From Bugula neritina (Eukaryota; Bryozoa; Gymnolaemata; Cheilostomatida; Bugulidae): a stretch of DNA of 64,000 bases. The notes beneath the pieces were generated by a model. It had not been told where the DNA came from. It made no database searches and worked only from the letters and a program-made list of their open reading frames with translations. The position numbers and the translations under genes were made by a program. This document shows, piece after piece, positions 32,699-47,600 of the stretch (position 1 is the stretch's first letter; every line of letters begins with the position of its first letter). The stretch is taken from positions 3,995,929-4,059,928 of the forward strand of contig OZ037769.1 in NCBI GenBank assembly GCA_964035545.1, given 5' to 3'.

Positions 32699-35600
32699 AT
32701 GTGGACTAAAAGTACCAAAGGCATTGGAATAGGTTGGTAAAATTTTATGAGGCATAAGCTACACGCTAAGCTTAGCTTTTTTGATCATTTTGCTATTTAA
32801 ATTTTAATTAAAACTGATGATTTTTGCAGGCTAGGTACCCCCCCCCACCCTGCAAAGTAGCGACTTACCATGTTCACTTATGCTATTTCAACGTTCAGAA
32901 ATAGTTTAACTGCTGTAGTAGTAAATATTTTCAGTTGTTATTTTGCTGGTCTGAATTGCATAAATTATTTTCTAATGTATAAATTAACCTGCAAGGTATT
33001 GCGTTTGAACTGCACAGTTCTCTTTTTTTAATCGCATAATAATTGCTGCTCTATTTGGTTAGTAAATGTTCATCACATATATTGATTGTATCCTCCAACT
33101 GACCCACAATACTTTTTGTTTCACTCCCCTTCAGAGTGCACATCAACCTGTTGATGTTGTGACATAAAGTGTAAATGCTATGCAGGTAATTTGCTGAAAT
33201 GGTTTGAGTACCTGCAAAGCTGTGTACTTTTTGACTTTAGATTAATACTTCTGCTTCTTCAGTTATACATGTGTATCTCTGAAAGTTTCATTTATTTTTT
33301 AATTTAAAAAATAGGCATGGATTACAAGAGAAGTAAAATAGTACTCAAATTGAATATAGAATTACAAATAATAGAACTTCTTTAATGTAAAACATTGGAA
33401 TCTTTTATATATATAGATTGAATTTTGAGGAATTACGCGGCATATATGTAAATTCAATATTACTTCATTTAGTGATTTGTTGTTATGAATTGAAAGACTA
33501 AACTTTTGTTCTTAGTAAATTGATGAAGCTCTTAGCTGCTATATTTCAGACTACATTCTATCCCTCAGACTATATACCCCATCTGACCGCAGCACCAGCT
33601 TTGACACTTTCTTTCACTGAAGTGGGATCAAGTCAGCTGTTGACACTAAAACTAGTAGCAGCTCTCAAACAAACATAGAGACTGACTGTTGCATCACTCA
33701 ACTTCCTTTTAACTTCGACTAAAACTTCCTCATTGTATCTCTAATCTTTTCTTTTTGCTTATTCTTTTTATTCCCTGTATAACTCTTAGCTATAGGCAAA
33801 CAGTGGAATGAATACAGACTAGCAGTAGCCTACTGTGTGTGTTTCTAACTTAAGATGTACTCTATGCAAACTCTTCAAAATAAAAAGATAAAACTTATCT
33901 GCTTTTGCATTCCTCTGCCAGCAACTTTAGTTTTCAAGGTTTAGGAAAGGATTCTAGTAGATAGTAGCTCTGCTAATGACTTTAGGTGTTGAGATTCGAG
34001 AAGGGATTTTAGTAGATAGTAGCGCTGCCAGTAAAAAAAGAGCAAGTATTTGGCACATCAAACTGCCTCATTCATGTTGCCTTCTGCAGTAGCTATTTGT
34101 TATACTATCTCTGCAATCCGATTGGCTGATGAGTCACGGCACTTTGATAGTTCAGAAATTGCGTGTAACATATGACTCAGCTATTGATTTCTGTATTCTC
34201 AGCAGCAATTACTAGTTAGTCTCCTATTTCCATCATTGCCATGAATATAATTACTCTACTAAATAACCAATAAAGGGTTTTTAACAGGCAGCAGTGACTA
34301 CGTACCTGTCAGCACTAGCCTATGATAAACTAACCTACTTTCATCTTATCTACTACAACTGGAACACTATGCTGTGAACAAAGTCTAGTGTATACAACAT
34401 ATTAGGATCTCTGTACTAATACTTACATGTACTGGAAAAAAATAAAAAATTCACTGATTTAGTTGCATTATTATTTCATAGATCGGTTTTAAATTACATT
34501 TAATAACTAATGGAGACCTTAGAAACTATATTTAGATAGTAGCCTACAGCATCTATTACAATGATAAGGACTTGATAACATCAGCTGATTTTGAAATAGG
34601 AGTTTTCTTAAAATATTGCCTTCTATGCTGCCATGTCACCAGCTACTTTAAGCTAATTTCAACTTGTTTACAATATCTTATAAGGATAAATTAGTCTCAC
34701 TATAAAAAGAAAACTGCCATAATTATACATCTATTATTGTGTTTTTATTGCTAATTTTTATAACACTATGTCCAGTAAGAAAAACTGGGAAAACCAGCTA
34801 TAGTTGGCTTGTAATACCAGTTTAACATTCTGGAAGCTTCCACATGCCAAAGATAAATGGTTGCATATGCTGTACTGCATGGTCTTCATTAACACCACCA
34901 GTTATATATCTATGATATAGTCTTAAAGACCCGGGTATTAAAATGCTTCGAGACTAATTCGTTTTCTTTCCATCAGCCGTGAATAGACCATCTGTCATGA
35001 TATTGATTCCCAGTTTTATATGTTAAGTAATGGAGCATATTACCCCTTTCATATAGATTCCCATTGCAGTGTAAGTCCCAGTTAGTTGGCTAGCTAAGCT
35101 GCTTCTGCCATGCCACGACCCAGTCAGAATATTTTGAAATGTTAGAAAGAAATAAATGCACCAGTACTATAGGGTTCAGCTTTTTATGCTCATACGTGTA
35201 GATTTGTAAGACTCAGCAAATTTTAAAGAAATTTTTCTAGTCATCATCTTAAGCAATCCTTTATTTAGTCACTAATTTGCTACCTTACCTTTTGTGTAGA
35301 TTGTATGTTTAAATCTGATCCATTGTTGCTGTTGAACCAGGCTTTTGTGTTTATATTTTAGTGATTTGCAACTTCAAGAAGGGCAACATTCCACATGCAA
35401 TCGATCTGAAGATTTGTGATACTGTGGTTATTGAACAGCAACATGAAGGTTAATAAGTTATTACTTCACAGTCCTAGTGGTCTCTGTGCATATCTTACAA
35501 ATTAGAATGTGTTATATATATAAGATAATAGGAAAAACTACATTTTAAGGTGTTGATTTTGGCTACTGCAAGGTATGTAGCTCTAATATTTTTCTATACA

Positions 35601-38600
35601 TGTGCAACTTTGATAGTTTTACGTTGGTTTATAGAATAATTTTTAAAAGATTTCAAATTACAATATAAATTACTTTTAGTCACTATTTTGTTTCTTCTGA
35701 AACTGCATCTGATCCAAGTATTCTCCAACTTAGCAAACTTAGGTTTTCCTAAATTTTACTTTAAACGAAATTGTGTGCATCAGTGTAAATTTTTCTTACA
35801 AATTAATAATTCTAGTATCAACAAGTAGTCAGGATTTGTGACAGGCATTTGAAAATTTCAAACCTAGGAGACATAAAATTTCTAATTATTGATTTGTTTA
35901 AAGGTAATATGTGCTACTTGTGCAGAACTGTCTGTTTATTTAATCATGAGAGTAGAAGACTCGACTGGACATGATAAGTTTCACTAGAAAAAACTCAGGC
36001 AATTTTATAGTCAGCATCCCTGTTGGAAACTGGCGATGGAAAGGGCTTTTAAGTGGGCTATGGACCATTGAACTATAACCCTTATAGTTTCAAGTTCAGT
36101 GCTATGGACTTATTCAAATGGGGCACAGGAGCAATTATGACTGAATGCTCTTCCTAACATCACCAATGGCCTTTACTGGGGCTCTAACCCATGACTTCAT
36201 GTTTACTAAACTAAACACTCTAACCCCTAGACCACGGCTGCTCCCCCAACAGAAGGTTGCCTTAAATGCCTCTTTGGACAGTTGTGTTTATCTCGAAAGG
36301 GAACTGCTGTTTGATTACTGATTGGGAAATTATATATTTTCATGTTTTTGTAGCGTAATTAAATAATATTATCAAAGTTTGAACCATCTCCACTTTTTAT
36401 TCGATTAACTGATAAATATGGTTGAATGTAGCTTACAAAAAGATAAGGAAATATAAAATCACTTCGTGATTTTCGATCATTACACAATCGGCAACATATT
36501 GTTTTGCGTGGGATTTTCACCATGAGGTTACAAAAATGAACATGTTTACCATGTGATGTGATTTACTTTATTGTTTTTCACTACTCTGTGTTTGAGTATT
36601 ATAAAACCAAAACAGGGAAGTTGAACCATCGTAAGGTGATGAACATGTTTGCTTCCATTTGCTTTTGTTTGTATTTCAGATGAAAATCTTTTATCACATG
36701 ATTAAGATATTTTGTTACTCAAAAGTTGCACAATTCTTTTCTATTTGTTCAGTTTGAGATTACTAACTCCAGTCACTTTCAATAAGGCAAAATTTGATTG
36801 ACTATGGAGGTTGGAGTATTTTGTGTTTGTCAAACTGAGAGATTTGGAATTGTTTTGATTCAAGTGAACAAAAGACAATTATATGAATATAGTAATTCAC
36901 AAACTGCAAAACCTTTAGCACAAAATTGCACTTGAAATCTAACAACTGAGAATCTGAATGTTTTTCTAGAGCTATGTCAAATTAGATTTAAAGTTATCTA
37001 ACTTATGGAAAAATACATTGTTTAGACTTAAGAGGAAAATAAATTAAAACCTAGTTTAATTTTGAAAAGAAATTTAATTAAATTTAGAGTTAGACTTAAG
37101 TTGATCCAAAACATAATTGTTACAATTTTATTTTGAAATAATTGTATACAAACTAAAGAAAGTAATTTTCAAGCATACTAAAGGTTTACCACCTTTTTTC
37201 AACACTTATTTATGACCTTTAATTTTTTTCTAATCCTATACTTTGTTGAAATTTAGAATGTAAAATAATAGTGTTATGTGATAGTATATATTACACTACT
37301 AGCTACTGACATCATTTCTCTTTTAGGATGGTATCAGGGATATCTGGTAGACAACAGGGCAGTGTCTGTAAGTTAATATAAAATTATGGCCTCACACTAG
37401 TATAGACTTCTTCATGTATCTAACTAACTATATGGTATATCACATGAAGGATCAAAACTGTTATTTTCTGCTTAACCCCTGTGCAAACTGTTATTATTTT
37501 ATACCCTGGGAAAGGCTGTGTCAAAGGGTCACTGCACTGTGCTGGTAGTCTTTCTGTCAGACATCAATATTTCTTATTCTCATGACTCATATCTGATTTA
37601 TATTCCATTCTAAAAATTATTGAAATTAGAGATATTTGTCACATGATGGTGTTTTTTAAATTTGATACTTGGCTTTTTAAATGTAAATACATTTTATTGG
37701 TATATCAGAACACAAACATGATTCTGAAAGTACCCTCTGATAAACATACACTGTCTCTTAGTCTGGCCTGGTAGACTGGCCCAACAGTCTGGCCTGGTAG
37801 GCTGCTGACCCAGTAAACTGGCCCGACAGTTTAACTCAGTAAACTGGCCCGACAGTTTAACTCAGTAAACTGGCCCAGTAAACTGGCCCAACAGTCTGAC
37901 CCAGTAGACTGGCCCAGTAGTAATGCTGGAGTAATTAGTATTATGCTTGTCCTAATAGTGTGACCAGTATATTAATTAGTTAGCAAGTGCATTATGCTTC
38001 TTTCAGCTCTAATGAGTGTTTGCTCAGTGCACTGTCTTTATTGTCATTTATTTTCTGAGTAAACACAGCCTCAGTTGATACATAACTTGTTTAAACTTTT
38101 ACTATTATGATTGATAATTGTAAGTTGTGGTGATTTTCCCCTCTTCTTATTACTCCTTGAGTGATGGCACAAGCCTAGCACAACTATGCTTTATTATAGA
38201 GAAGATTTTTGTATCAAAATAATTTCTTTTTGGAGACAAAAACTCATGAAAATGTTTTTTAATAAAAAATTAATTTTATAAAATAATACTTCCAGCCTTG
38301 TACTTGCATAAATTTGAAATGTCAGCCCCAGTAAATATGTTCAATTGTTTACCATGTTCTGTATGTTGGTGTTGTAGGGGATATTTCCGTCTCAGTATGT
38401 TCACGTTAAACAGCCATCTGCAAGATCCAGGTAGGTCTAGAAGCAGCTTATATCTTCAGTGAGATAAGAATAGTGGTGTTGAATGTATGCAAGTTTCTTA
38501 GCCTAAGCTTGTAACTATGCTCCTGGTTAGTATATTCAGGCCTATGCTTACAAGCACCAACATCACTTATATTAAAGCTTTTATTTAACACCAAAGTTGC

Positions 38601-41600
38601 ACAACATGTTGGTGTTGTTGCACCACACAGTAAAGTGTGGTGTAAATAATCTTGAACATTCGTTATCAGTATTTATAAGCTTTGATTTCTCTAGGATTTC
38701 AATTCTCCTCACTCTATCTATGTATATATAAATTGTCTAGTAAATTGATGAATCTTATATAGATGCTTGAATGTAACATGAACAGTATTACAAATAAACC
38801 AAGTCCCCTTAGCATTACCCGAAGTATACCCCTTGTACCCCAAGTGATTAATTATTAGAATATTGAAAGTTAATAAATACTAGAAAGAAACCTATTTTTG
38901 ATTTCGAGTTATTCTCGAGTTTTGACAAGGTCATGATGACTGATGCTTATGCCCAGTTCAGGGATAGTCTTGGTTAGTTATATACTCAAGATATGATCTG
39001 CCTATATACACACTAGTCTTCAGCTAACATGCACCAGTGGTGTGCAATAAGTATACACATCGGTTTGATTATTTCTTCAGAGTTGTAGTAAACCTAACTT
39101 GTCACTTCATTTCACACAACTTATCAACAACAGTGACAGGCTGAATGCTGCTGCCTGAGCACTGCTGACAGAGATTTATAAGTTAGACAGCTACTCTGTT
39201 CCAGTGGCAACAGCCTTTTCTATGCTATTGTTTGTGGTTTACACTACATTTAGCTCCTCAGTTTATATTGAAACACCTGTCTTCTTGGGCCATCATGATT
39301 CTTTCATTATCCATTTCTGTTTCTTGCTAAATGACTGTTGCTACTGCTGCCTTTGAAGATCAAAGCTGAGCTGGCAGATGATGAGTCATTGTTGATGTAC
39401 TGGTAGACTGAAGGCTATATTGAGACATTTCCATGAAAATGTTACTGATTTTAGTCATTCTGCTTTGAGTGTTTCTAGAAACTAGTGACAGGTTAAATGT
39501 GGTTAATTTTCAGCATTCAGTAAAATCTGACTAGCCATGCATCTCTCTAATCAGGTGTGCTTTGTTTGACTATGCAGCGTGTAGGTTTTGTGTACGTACC
39601 TTCAACAACCACATTTACCTGCAAGATTCATTGACTGGAAACACTGCTGCTGTATTCATTTCTGTTGAATTCTGATGAAAATTATGCAAGCTTGGACAAA
39701 TTTTGCACACTGCAGCTAAAATGAAGTCATTAACTTATTAGTCACAGATATCTGATTTCGGTCTCAGTGGGTTTAGTTTTATTGATGACTCGATTTAATT
39801 GGTTGATTAGCTGAGAGTTTCACAGTACTTTTTTTTTCTCATGAACTTTGTGATTATCTTTTGAAATTGCAACCGACTTCAAAAACCAACAGCACCTCTT
39901 ATGTAAAACTGATTGAATTTCATCTTTTGGAGATAGGTGCAGTAATAGAGAAATTGAGAAAAGCCTGTGTTTTAGATTAGAAATAGAGCAAAGGAAGTTA
40001 TGTTCTCACAACTCGTGCTCCAAACCAAAATTTAAAATAACAATTAAAGAACTTGGGTTAAATCTCAATTTCTCCACTACTGCTTCTAAATGATATTTTG
40101 CTGATTCCCCCAGAGTCCGGATTAATTTGTCATGTGGCTGGCATGCAAGAATTTGAGCATACTTCTTCATTGTGATTTGTCCTTGAGCTGCTGGTACAGT
40201 CTGAATATCTCGAACTTGATTGGCTGAGCACTAGCTGCTCAACTGATGTTATTTCCTTATTCTTAAGTTGATAAACTCTTCAATCATCTAGTCTGATTAT
40301 TGCCCTTCTTTCAGGACTGCGTATTAACGCGGAAGTTGGTCGTCGGGTCAACTGACTATGTAAATAGATGCTGTATAAACTGCAAAACAATCATTCATAA
40401 TGAGGTTATCATTGCTCACAGCTGGTGATCATGCTTCACAGGCTATTATGTTATTATTCTTAGTATTAGCTGGTCCTACCAGCAGTGTTTTATCACTAAA
40501 GGCCCACTGCCAGTTTTTCATCTCTAAATTTTGAAATAATGCCTGAATGGCCTACTGACTTCATTATAATGAAAAGCGTGTGACGGCAGAGTAAAATAAT
40601 GAAAGCAACATGGCCATTTGTAGTTATACTTTTCATAGCCATTTGTAGTAATACATTATAGTTTCTAGTACTTGTAGCAATACTTAGTGGTGACATTTGT
40701 AGAATATAGTGTGGTAGTAATACTAATAGTTGTATAGTATAGTGTGATATTTCTGCTAATAGTTATATAGTATAGTGTGGTAGTAATACTAATAGTTGTA
40801 TAGTACAGTGTGGTAGTAATACTAATAGTTATATAGTATAGTGTGGTAGTAATACTAATAGTTGTATAGTATAGTGTGATAGTGATGCTAATAGTTGTGT
40901 AGTATAGTGTGTTGTCTGTTGCAGTGGTTCGGTAACGGAAGATGAAGTTGTTGTGGAGGAGTTGAATTACACCCTCAAAGAATGGTTCAAAGCTCTGAGG
41001 AAACTGTCCAGTTCCCCTCAACAGGAGATGGTACACACCTTTACGTTTTCTTAGATTTTTAAAAGAATTCTTTTTATTAGTTTGTGCTTAGGTCGGCAAT
41101 AACAAAGCAAAAGTTTAATTTTTGTGAAATTAGAAGTTCTAAGGTAGATATCTTAGGTGCTTGTAATTAACAAGCATATTAAACTTTTTATTTCAAGTTT
41201 CACTTCTAGTGGTGCTAATGATTGGCATTTAAAAAATAATAGTTCCATATTTATCTCACGTTTAACTGGAAACTAACTGTGAATAATAAGACTTGTGGGT
41301 CCTGGTAGACAAATTAGTGTTTATTTTCTAGCTGAGCAAATCTGTGCAATCTGAAGCACTAAAGTTACTAGCTATGAAGAAGAGGTTCACGGCACCCTTC
41401 CTTACCAAACAGCTGAAAGCAGATCTTAGGGCTACGATTACCTCTAAGCTAGACTGGGGAAACAAGTATGTTATGTGTATGCCATCTATATCATGTCTTG
41501 TATGTAGTAAATTAATATATAATATATACTTATGATATATATATATATATATATTTTCTGGTAAACTTGAGCATTACTGATTGTTATGGAAATAGTATAA

Positions 41601-44600
41601 CCAGATATATTATATGTAGTAGTAGGAAGGCAAAATGCCTTTTATAATTAAAGAACCAGGATTAATGCATTTGTTAACATCTTACTTATCTGCCTATAAT
41701 ATGCTTGTCAGTTGTACATATTCTTATACTAAGAAGATTTAGTTAATCTTTTGTTTTTTGGTGACATAGAGAGGTGCCAAGTAACAGAAGTGTACGGTGT
41801 AGGCCTATATCGTGTTATGTGGGTGCATCTCTGTAATACATTACATCCAGTATTACTTCTCAGTATTACAGTAACTACTCTCAGTTATACAGTAGCTACT
41901 CTCAGTATTACAGTAACTACTCTCAGTATTACAGTAACTACTCTCAGTATTACAGTAACTACTCTCAGTATTACAGTAGCTACTCTCAGTATTACAGTAA
42001 CTACTCTCAGTATTACAGTAACTACTCTCAGTATTACAGTAACTACTCTCAGTATTACAGTAACTACTCTCAGTATTACAGTAACTACTCTCAGTATTAC
42101 AGTAACTACTCTCAGTATTACAGTAACTACTCTCAGTATTACAGTAACTACTCTCAGTATTACAGTAGCTACTCTCAGTATTACAGTAACTACTCTCAGT
42201 ATTACAGTAACTACTCTCAGTATTACAGTAACTACTCTCAGTATTACAGTAACTACTCTCAGTATTACAGTAGTTACTCTTAGTATTACAGTAGCTACTC
42301 TCAGTTATACAGTAGCTACTCTCAGTGATACAGTAGTTACTCTCAGTGTTACAGTAGCTACTCTTAGTGTTACAGTAGTTACTCTTAGTGATACATTACT
42401 TTTTGGTATAAGAATGATGCAATACAGCTTTTGCTTCACATGAAAGAAGATTTGATTTGTATGGCTTTGCTAGTAAAACTAAAGTTACTTAAGTTTATGA
42501 AATTTATTGATTTTTTGTACACAGTAACAGCTAATTATAGCAAGAGTTGGGTAATGATTTGATTAAAGTTAACATGGACTGTTTCACGGACACTATATTT
42601 AGTGATCCTTTAACTCTGTCAAAGATATCAAACGACGTCAGTGCATGATGAACAACCTGCACACAACTCCAAATGTGATCAAACCATTGTTCTATTCGCC
42701 TAATGGTATTGTTCAAAAGCATTTGCTGCAAATCTACACCATAAAGCTTTTCTATATTTTGTGAAACAGTTGATTTTATACATTTAAATTTGAAATGGTT
42801 AAATTATTGACAAAAATATCTTCAAACACATTTTGTTGCATAATGCAATACCCGAAGACTGGTACAGGAAGCTACTGAAGCAGCACGAGTTTTGATTAAG
42901 TTTGTTAATTTCTATGTAACATACTGGCCCATTCGTGGTGGAATCGATTTTGAGATAAAAAATATTAACCAATATTTAAAAAGCTGTTGGTCTCTAACCT
43001 TTCAAAGTTGTCTTCTCTCACCCATTTACTAGAAGCAATGCTCTGAAGTGGAATAATTTTTTGTTATGCAGGAAATTGGGATTAGACGTAGTACCTCGAG
43101 TTGACGGCATTCACATCAAGACGGATGAAATGAGCCCAGTTGATGTGTACTTAATACACAATTCCAGTATCTTTAATGGAGCAAAGGTTTGGTTTTAATT
43201 CATACTGCATAATGTTTCATCTTTGTGAATTGTCGCTCAAACGTTAAGCAAAAGTCACGCTTGAAATATGTTTATCTATTCTGTATTGTATCTTATATGT
43301 ATCTTATATGCTAAACCTACATATAAAAGCTACCCATAAAATATATACAAATTTTACTACCTTGGTGCCTTTTTTAAATTGAGTGTAGATTAGAAGTAGC
43401 TCATTGCATAACTTCATTTTCTCATCCTTCACACCCGTTGCACTGTTTTAAAGCATCAGTAGAGGTAGATAAACAATTTTTCAACCTATTGTTGAGCAGT
43501 GTAGTCAAATGATAAGAACTCTCAACACGAAATGCCATTATATAACACAATTGAATTGTCATAGCAAGTGCTATCTCTATCAAGTGCTACTATAAGTCAC
43601 AATGTAGTTGAAGTTTACCTTCAAGTATTTGCTCTCGCTTACCTGCATTTGACAAATCTTCCCCCTGTAGCCCACTTGGTCAAATTTAAGGGCCATAGGG
43701 AACTTCCCTCTTAGATTCGGGTTATTGAGCTAAAGATGAGTCACCTAGTAGCTGCATATTTCATCCTGTACACAGAAATTATTATATTTGTGATTTGAAG
43801 CAGCACTTATAGGAAATTTCCTGCCTTTGTGCATGGGTCATCGGTTTATTGTTTAAACAAGGCTTTTTTAGTAATCCTAAGTCAATGATGCCTAATATTT
43901 TCAATGCACTTAAAACAGATGCATACATGACTCTGAAACCTTTTGGGTTAATATGAAGTTTGTGACCTTCTCAAAGAGGTCACCAACACATAGACTGGAG
44001 TCTTGAAAATTCTCCTAATCCCCCTTCTCTGTTCCTTACTTCTGTTTAGAAAGGCTACATTGTGTCAAGGTTTCCAAAAGCATTTATTGAATGCTCTGTT
44101 TGCACTGTTCTTCTCTTGTTACCGTGGAGATTGTACACAATCTCTGACGCTTATCCTACGCATATGATTATCGTACCTGCTGTTTTATGTTATGCTCTGT
44201 TAAGTTTACAAGAAGCATGTCTTTGCTTCTATTACTCTTGACTTGTTATAAAGCAGGGCCACCATCTTAGATTGTGTTATTGTTTACAGACTATTAGACC
44301 AACTGTGAAGGGTTCAGTTACTGCTAGACAAAGCAGCTGCCATCATATGTACATGCAGGTGCAGTGTCTAGCCAATCTCGAGAACGAGGAACCTCTGGAG
44401 ATATACTACTCTCTGTATGACGCCGTGTCTCAGAACTTCCTCTCGTTAGTATTCCCTTTCATAAAAATTTGTACTGAAACAAATATATCATAAAATTTAT
44501 TAAATCTTGGCCAATATTCATGTTTTTATGAACCAGATAATAGTTATACTACAGTGCAGAGTATATTTCATTATGTTGTATTTTACTGTATTATGTTTTG

Positions 44601-47600
44601 ATTAAGTTATTTCTAAAAATACTAAATGGTTTCAAAGGTTATGGAGTAGGAGCTGAAGATTATGTGTGCATATAATTTGTATATAAATTATGTGCATTGA
44701 TCACTATGACCTCGATACTGCGATTCACTTGCTACTAATGTAAACCATTGTAGAGAGCGTGTCATGTGTCGTGTTGGTCGAGGGGGGATAATGCAGAATT
44801 TTGAAAACACTGAATGTGGAGAGTTTTTTACAGCTATTTTTGTGGTAAGTGAGTTCTTCTACTTCTGAGTTGTCAAGTTTGTGTGTTTTTGTTGCCAAGA
44901 AAACTTTTAGAAAATAACTATTAGAGAGAAGAATTTTTTGGAATTCTTATTTTGAAAAAAAAACAATTAATTTTTTATTTTTGGTCATTTTTTTTCAGTC
45001 TCAAGCTTTTAATTACAAGTCTTTAGGATATGTTACTTCTATAAAGTTGTATTTGTATTCCATACATTCTCACAGCTGTCATGGATAAATCCAAATTCTT
45101 ACAAAGCTTATGATTGGCTCTTTCAATATCTAGTAGTATTAATAACTTGCAGGACTTGACCACATCCGACTTGAGTTTGGACGTCTACCTCACGGCCCAC
45201 ATTTACAAGATGTCTGGTCTCAGAGTTCAGGAAAAGGCTAAGGCAAGGTTTGGAGCAGCTAAGAATGTAGTCAGCTATAAGAGGCCGTACGGTTGTGCAG
45301 GTTTGGCTTCAGTATACATCAACTTGTAACCATAAACTTATAGGTTTTAAGAGTTGTCTTCTCATTTTGCATCTTGAAATGTCATAAAAATTAATTTGTC
45401 AAAGATACTTTTTTTTTCAACAGATTTAGAGCCAGTCTAACAACGGTGCCCATAACTATACATCTAAGAGAAAGCTTTTCAGACTGTTTTTTTGCATTAA
45501 ATACTTTTACTTAACTGGCAGTATGCCAAGTAAAACCATTGTAGAATTTCCAACTTTTATTTTATGTTGATTTCCTTTATTTTTGTATAAAACTCATATA
45601 CTATCGTCAATACTACCATCTGATTGATTTTAAAATTTAATTTTTATTTCAATTTTGTTGTTGTTTTTATTACACACTTTTCATACTCCAACTGCTTTAG
45701 ATCTTTAAGTTAAAATTAATGTTTTAAAATACACTAGAATGCACTCAACTTGTTATTGAAATGGTTTCAAATTTTCCCTGAAGAGTTATGAAACAATAAA
45801 AAATTGTTATATATATTTTAACACATAAAATGTTGCAGCTGTATCTATTACGGACGTTCTTCGTAAAAAGCACCAGACAAGGGGTGAGGACCTTAGTCTA
45901 CTCGGCAAGGAGCACGCTATGCCCCTCTTGACGTAAGTTGAGCTCCAGATTTCTGGCTACGTTAGTTTTTATGAAGTCCAACATACTTGACTGCTGCTGC
46001 AGCTTTGCGATCTAATTATCTTTCAATTGTTAGAATTATATTTTATTCATCATGGTTCAAAGTACAATCATAGTGATACCCTGATTGTAGAGTGAGAAAT
46101 AACAAAGATGATGATTTCTTCGCAATCACAGATCATCTGATAAAAAGACTGAGAGAGAACAAAGTTGATGAACTTGGTGAGTAATTGGCAGCAGTGACGT
46201 GGTGTGATAACTCCCAGTTACATAATAAATTGTAGTATATTTAAAATGCATTTAGCCACACATTGTGTGATATAGAAATAGTAGTAGTTAGTAATATTTG
46301 CTATTAATTGAAATAAATTAAATCAAATGAATAATAAATTAAATATCACTACCTGTAGATGATTGCTTATAGGTTTAGTAATAAGTACAAAATCATCAAT
46401 AATTGAATATATTAACATTCATATTAAACATTACTTTGCATTCTTTAATTTTTGGTCATCACAAAAATTATGCTTAATAGTATGCAATCGTTGTCTAATG
46501 GTCGCCAGATATTAATTTTAAGTGAAAATAGATGGCACTATAAAGTGTCTTAGCTTGACACATAATATTGTCTGATGAGTTGTACAATGCATGCAACTTC
46601 CTGATACTTATTTACAGAGAAGCTGAATGTAGTCTTGGAGGTATTCCACGGCAATATATCAACGGTCAGGCAAGACTTTCCTCAGATCTTTAACAAGAAG
46701 GTGAAGATCACACAGAAACTGGGCTTTGCCGACGTGGTCACACCTGGTATGTGAGCGTATACTCTACACACTCTTTTCTGTCTGCCATTTCTTATTTTAA
46801 ATTCTTCTTAGCTCCGTGATTGCCAAGAATTGTTGGAAATGATTATAGTATTTACAATATTATATTACAACATATGCAATTACAATATTACAATATTGTA
46901 TATGTATAAGACGTGTTCATGAATTTTTGTTTTAGTAGTAGTTTACAATTTCTAATTTAATTTAACAAGGCGGTTATCAATAAATAAAATTTTATGGACA
47001 CAAAATTTAAAACGTGTAGCCAATCTTGTCTGGACAGGGTATCTAAGTTCATTCTTTAAATGATGCACCATTCAAAGCTCTCTAAATGATTTTATTTTTT
47101 ACACTTGTTCTATTATTTCAGAGGACGCTGCGCATTATGTGCTGTTAGAAAGTAAGTGATTTCTGGGCTGTAAGGTACTCTGGGGTTTGGTTATTCTTGT
47201 TGATTGTTGTATACGTTACTGTTGCTGTATACTGAACTGTATACGCTTTCGTATATTTGCTCTTAGAGTCATCTGCTCTCTCTGTCGTCTGCTAATTGTG
47301 TGTTGTTTGCACGTTTGTATGGTTGAGGTGGTGTCGGTATATGAGCTTTGTTAATTAATGAAAGCAGTTTTGCTATCAGTTGCTTAGAACTCTAATCGAA
47401 AGGGTACAATATCAATTTTATGTTTGTTTAAATCTTTTCATCCTACTTTTGCAAAATGGAGTCAAAAATCATAGTTATTTATTCCTGTTTTGTTATATGT
47501 ACTTTACACCTGACCAGTTTGCTGAAGTTTGCATGGCTAAAATTAGTTGATATCATTCAGTGCTTTTAGTTATTTGAGTTGATAGACTCTACTTTTATAT

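Larger units (their letters stand above)
32699..38430 (+). other. DOCK exons 1-4: SH3 domain (residues 1-71)
   Basis: Exons 32699-32732, 35362-35448, 37327-37367, 38378-38430. The SH3 reads VICNFKKGNIPHAIDLKICD, VVIEQQHE, GWYQGYLVDNRAVS, GIFPSQYVHVKQP. The GWYxGY and GIFPxxYVH signatures typical of DOCK SH3 domains are intact; the basic patch near the end of strand e is present in part. In the family this domain contacts ELMO and autoinhibits DHR-2. Introns 1 (2.6 kb), 2 (1.9 kb) and 3 (1.0 kb) hold mostly plain AT-rich DNA. Confidence 0.95.

Noticed and set aside
36004-36245. Functional tRNA gene
   Set aside because: The A/B-box-like head resembles a tRNA but lacks a complete cloverleaf, and it is shared with two dispersed copies having a common non-tRNA core, so it is a SINE.
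41751-42443. 230-codon plus-strand open frame with TLSITVT repeats
   Set aside because: It is produced by a 21-bp tandem repeat whose length is a multiple of three. It lies within a DOCK intron and has no independent coding evidence.
42531-42731. Minus-strand 66-codon open frame (starts MQQMLLNNTIRRIEQWF)
   Set aside because: The composition looks somewhat protein-like and it could be a transposon fragment, but there is no splice context, no flanking repeat and no recognisable domain.
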